From positions 186,001-250,000 of the forward strand of contig NZ_CP047165.1 in assembly GCF_009833965.1 (NCBI RefSeq): DNA of 64,000 bases, given 5' to 3'. Source of the DNA: Pelistega ratti. Its GTDB lineage: Bacteria; Pseudomonadota; Gammaproteobacteria; Burkholderiales; Burkholderiaceae_B. Shown one piece after another: positions 60,936-64,000 of this stretch (the first letter of the stretch is position 1; each line of letters opens with the position of its first letter). A model generated the notes under the pieces. It was not told where the DNA came from and did not search any database. It saw only the letters and a program-made list of their open reading frames with translations. Both the position numbers and the translations under genes were made by a program.

Positions 60936-62165
60936 ATGCAGTTAAATGAAATCAAACGAAATGGGGGGCAAGTAATCGCTTCATCTAATAGCGTTATCCC
61001 ATTACAAAAAAATGTACAATTTACCAAATCACTTCCCCCCTTATCACTTTATATCCATGTGCCTTGGTGTGTGCGTAAATGTCCTTACTGTGATTTTAAT
61101 TCACATGCGCATCAAGGAAAAATCCCAGAAGATGCCTATTTGGCAGCCCTAGAGCAAGACCTTATTAGTGTTCTTCCTTCTGTATGGGGACGAGCGATTC
61201 ATACGGTCTTTATTGGGGGAGGTACCCCCAGTTTATTATCCTCAAAAGCATTAGATCGACTACTTACAATAGTGAGAAATCTTTTTAATCTAGCACCCGG
61301 TACAGAAATTACAATGGAAGCTAATCCCGGTACGGTAGAAGCCTCTCGTTTTGCGGATTATGCAGCATCAGGTGTTAATCGGATTTCATTAGGTGTGCAG
61401 AGCTTTAATGATGATAGCCTTAAACGCTTAGGGCGTATTCATGATAGCGAACAAGCCAAAAGAGCAATTGTAATGGCACAAGAGGCATTTGCCCGGGTTA
61501 ATATTGATTTGATGTATGCCTTACCGCATCAGACATTAGCTGCATGTCAGCAAGATATACAGACGGCTTTATCCTTTGGGACGGAGCATTTATCTTTATA
61601 TAATCTTACCTTGGAGCCGAATACTGTTTTTGCGAAATATCCACCAGATGGGATTCCTGATGATGATTTGGCTGGCGATATGCAGGATTTACTGATTGAT
61701 ATGACAGCCAGTCAAGGGTTTGAACAATATGAAGTATCTGCCTATGCTCGTCAATATGCCTATTGTCAGCATAATTTGAATTATTGGCAATTTGGGGACT
61801 ATATTGGGGTAGGTCCAGGGGCACATGGCAAAATCTCTACACATGATAGTATTCACCGTACAGCAAGAGTTAAAAATCCTGATAGTTGGATGCAAAAAGT
61901 ACAAACAGGAGAGCAATTAGCAGAATCCCGTTATTTAAGCTATAAAGAACTACCTTTTGAGTTTATGCTTAATGCGTTAAGGTTAAAGCAAGGCGTTCCT
62001 ACACATTACTTTGCAGATCACTGTGGTATCAACCTTAATATTATGTTGCCCATGATAGAAAAAGCAGTTAATAAGGGATTATTAGATAGTGATCCTAATC
62101 GCTTAAAGGCAACACCATTGGGATGGCGATACTTAAATGATTTACAAGAGATTTTCTTATTATAG
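60936..62165 (+). CDS. hemW: Radical SAM haem chaperone HemW
   Basis: HemW binds haem and helps insert it into respiratory enzymes. It belongs to the HemN-like radical SAM family but is not the coproporphyrinogen oxidase. The 409-residue protein has the 4Fe-4S motif HVPWCVRKCPYCDFNSHAH at about residues 40-58; the CxxxCxxC plus F spacing is typical of HemW. FIGGGTPSLLS and ITMEANPGTVEA follow, and the core ends GVNRISLGVQSFNDDSLKRLGR. The C-terminal HemN domain has NLNYWQFGDYIGVGPGAH. The weak ribosome site leaves the start a little uncertain. The small cytochrome c upstream in the window would need haem. Confidence 0.9.
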   Translation: MQLNEIKRNGGQVIASSNSVIPLQKNVQFTKSLPPLSLYIHVPWCVRKCPYCDFNSHAHQGKIPEDAYLAALEQDLISVLPSVWGRAIHTVFIGGGTPSLLSSKALDRLLTIVRNLFNLAPGTEITMEANPGTVEASRFADYAASGVNRISLGVQSFNDDSLKRLGRIHDSEQAKRAIVMAQEAFARVNIDLMYALPHQTLAACQQDIQTALSFGTEHLSLYNLTLEPNTVFAKYPPDGIPDDDLAGDMQDLLIDMTASQGFEQYEVSAYARQYAYCQHNLNYWQFGDYIGVGPGAHGKISTHDSIHRTARVKNPDSWMQKVQTGEQLAESRYLSYKELPFEFMLNALRLKQGVPTHYFADHCGINLNIMLPMIEKAVNKGLLDSDPNRLKATPLGWRYLNDLQEIFLL

Positions 62166-62176
62166 AGAAAAGTATT

Positions 62177-62938
62177 ATGATTAAATTTGAGTTTTTAGGG
62201 ACAGGAAGCTCATCGCAAGTGCCTGTTTATAATTGTTCATGTATAGCTTGTCAGCGTGCCGTCAATGATAGTCGTTATATTCGCCGTCCTGCAAGTGCGG
62301 TGATAAGTGATACACAAGGGAAGTGGTTAATAGATAGTGGTCGTATGGATTTAACAATCCTCTTTGCTCCACAAGCATTAAAAGGTATTTTTCAAACCCA
62401 TTATCATGCCGATCATGCACAAGGACTTTTACAATTACGATGGGGTGTTAATGTAAAGATTCCTGTCTATGGTCCTATAGATGAGGTAGGTTTTGCGGAT
62501 TTGTATAAACACCCCGGGATATTAGATTTTCAAGCAGGCTTTGAACCCTTTGATATTCGTAATTTTGGTGATTTTTCGATGATGGCATTGCCGTTAGAGC
62601 ATTCAAAACCGACAGTGGGTTATTTACTATCTACACCGAACGGGGAAAATCTGGTTTATCTTACGGATACTATTGGTTTACGAGAAGATGTTTTGCAGTT
62701 TTTAGGGGCTATTCCCTTAAAGTATGCGGTTATAGATTGTTCTTATCCACCAGCGACTGAACCACGCAATCATAATGATTTAACGATGGCATTATCGCTG
62801 TTGGAAGTGTTAGGCGCAGAGCAGAGTTTTCTAACACATATTGATCATAAGCTAGATGCTTATTTAATAGAAAATCCTGATGTATTACCTGAACATATTG
62901 CTTTAGCTCAAGATGGAATGTCAGTTATCTTGAGGTAG
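62177..62938 (+). CDS. phnP: PhnP-like phosphoribosyl cyclic phosphodiesterase (metallo-beta-lactamase fold)
   Basis: PhnP opens phosphoribosyl 1,2-cyclic phosphate, the product of C-P lyase. The 253-residue protein matches it in length and layout. The N-terminus has LGTGSSSQVP and the zinc-binding CSCIACQRA. The metal site is THYHADHAQG (HxHxDH), followed by LPLEHSKPTVGYLLS, VIDCSYPP and LTHIDHKLDA with the last histidine. No C-P lyase genes are present in the window, so a different cyclic phosphodiester may be its substrate here. It is 11 bases after hemW. Confidence 0.82.
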   Translation: MIKFEFLGTGSSSQVPVYNCSCIACQRAVNDSRYIRRPASAVISDTQGKWLIDSGRMDLTILFAPQALKGIFQTHYHADHAQGLLQLRWGVNVKIPVYGPIDEVGFADLYKHPGILDFQAGFEPFDIRNFGDFSMMALPLEHSKPTVGYLLSTPNGENLVYLTDTIGLREDVLQFLGAIPLKYAVIDCSYPPATEPRNHNDLTMALSLLEVLGAEQSFLTHIDHKLDAYLIENPDVLPEHIALAQDGMSVILR

Positions 62939-63049
62939 AGTAGGGGTAAGGGGGCTATTGTTTAAGGTTAATGAGCAAGTAAGAATAGGGATTTATAGAA
63001 TTTAATGAATAATAGTCGTTAATGAAATAATAGGGTCAGTAAAAATAAA

Positions 63050-63079
63050 TTGAACTTTATAAGAAAGTTATGTTAGAAT
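63050..63079 (+). promoter_or_regulatory. tRNA-Pro promoter
   Basis: TTGAAC (63050-63055) and TAGAAT (63074-63079) with an 18-bp spacer end 15 bases before the mature tRNA. Confidence 0.65.
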
Positions 63080-63092
63080 AGCTCCTTTGTTG

Positions 63093-63170
<78 letters not shown>

Positions 63171-63269
63171 ATTTTGTTTATAAATATAAAAATAATTTAG
63201 TTATTTTAAAAATATTTTTTCAGTTTTCTATATAAAAGTTCTACAAAATATACTGTTGTGTGGCTTAGG

Positions 63270-63306
63270 TAGTTTTCATATTGTTCACAAAATTCGCTTT
63301 GTTATC
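63270..63306. repeat. Dispersed intergenic repeat, copy C
   Basis: TAGTTTTCATATTGTTCAC followed by AAAATTCGCTTTGTTATC aligns with copy A (CAAAACTCGCTTAGTTA) with two changes in an 18-base core. It lies downstream of tRNA-Pro. Confidence 0.5.
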
Positions 63307-63394
63307 AAATATTTTATGCTGTTAAAAATAGCGTTTTATCGTGTTAAAAATCATATAATAATTCATTAAGTTTGATAAGTATTTTAAGTATAAA

Positions 63395-63865
63395 ATGAAA
63401 GGTATTATTTTTCTAATAAGCTTGTTGATAAGCTCAACCGTATGGGCTACATCTTTTGTAGGATATGTTGTTGGTGTGTTGGATGGTGATACGATTGAAG
63501 TAATAGATAAGGATAAAAATCGTTTTAGAATACGCTTAAATCAAATTGATGCCCCTGAAAAATCACAGCCTTACGGTAAAAAAGCAAAGCAATTTTTATC
63601 AAATCTTATTTTTCAAAAACAAGTGATAATTAAATGGACAAAAAAAGATCGTTATCATCGAATTCTTGGTCAGGTATATCATCATCATCAAGATATTAAT
63701 TTATTGATGATACAAAATGGCTATGCGTGGGCTTATACGCGTTATTTGAAAGATGATTATTATTTACTTGCACAAAAAAGAGCAGAAAAAGAAAAGCTAG
63801 GATTATGGGCTAGCCATCAGCCTGCTATTGCACCATGGGAGTGGAGAAGAAATAAGAGAAAATAA
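63395..63865 (+). CDS. Secreted thermonuclease (staphylococcal nuclease-like)
   Basis: SNase-fold enzymes cut DNA and RNA using calcium. The 156-residue protein has a signal peptide (MKGIIFLISLLISSTVWA, cleaved near residue 18). All catalytic positions are visible: VLDGDTIEV with the metal aspartate, RIRLNQIDAPE with Arg, Asp and Glu, and DRYHRILGQV with the second arginine. The NLLMIQNGYAWAYTRY and EKLGLWA regions are typical of the family. It is exported to the periplasm or medium, where it may recycle nucleic acids or act on extracellular DNA. It is complete, and nothing codes after it to the window end. Confidence 0.92.
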   Translation: MKGIIFLISLLISSTVWATSFVGYVVGVLDGDTIEVIDKDKNRFRIRLNQIDAPEKSQPYGKKAKQFLSNLIFQKQVIIKWTKKDRYHRILGQVYHHHQDINLLMIQNGYAWAYTRYLKDDYYLLAQKRAEKEKLGLWASHQPAIAPWEWRRNKRK

Positions 63866-64000
63866 ATAATTGAGTTTCTGTCTCTTAAATTAAAAAATTA
63901 TCTACTACCCGTATATTTAACAGTAAGCTCATACAAAAAATATTTTAAATATTATTTAAATTTCATTTATATGTAAAAATTATTGAATACTATTCAATAA

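Overview
The window is a low-GC stretch of a betaproteobacterial chromosome. It probably comes from the Alcaligenaceae, near the Pelistega/Taylorella type; this is judged from gene content and protein style, not from a search. The evidence is betaproteobacterial gene order: ispA-dxs-folE2, rpsF-priB-rpsR-rplI-dnaB, ribF-ileS-lspA-coaBC-dut, purN beside an RsmB/NOP methyltransferase, and yicC/rph-rdgB-hemW. A complete rrn operon (16S, tRNA-Ile, tRNA-Ala, 23S, 5S) is present.

Layout. 1-2.9 kb: the tail of an amino-acid ABC transporter binding protein, aspartase, and a small LuxR-type regulator on the minus strand. 2.9-4.3 kb: a gene-free stretch with a predicted branched RNA/DNA fold and short tandem repeats. 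4.3-10.3 kb: the rrn operon with two tandem promoters, boxA sites, and a 23S rRNA that carries an intervening sequence in helix 25. 10.3-12.4 kb: a decayed ClbS/DfsB-family gene and an intact IS30-family element. 12.7-32.5 kb: housekeeping genes for isoprenoids, folate, ribosome, replication, flavin, CoA, lipoprotein processing, purine synthesis and repair. 32.5-36 kb: accessory genes, namely a small lipoprotein, an HMW1C-type cytoplasmic N-glycosyltransferase and a LysE-type exporter. 36-39.5 kb: comM and glnA. 39.7-45.8 kb: a minus-strand iron-uptake cluster, exbB-exbD-tonB-TonB-dependent receptor-SbmA/BacA-like ABC exporter, behind a perfect 13-bp-arm palindrome that looks like a Fur box overlapping the promoter. 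46-50 kb: ridA, recG and an AI-2E-family permease. 50.2-56.8 kb: a tight operon with an Mla/MCE lipid transporter (STAS-fused permease, ATPase, MCE protein, PqiC-like lipoprotein), dtd, fetA-fetB and a methyltransferase. 57-64 kb: two small exported proteins, yicC, rph, rdgB, hemW, a phnP-like hydrolase, tRNA-Pro(GGG) and a secreted thermonuclease.

Most genes are ordinary. The items most worth a second look are the tandemly duplicated 23S helix-25 insert, the solitary HMW1C-type glycosyltransferase with a changed active-site loop, the predicted three-way-junction element upstream of the LuxR gene, the ClbS-like pseudogene, the Fur-type palindrome, and a small family of dispersed intergenic repeats. 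I found no CRISPR array, prophage or clearly new defence system.
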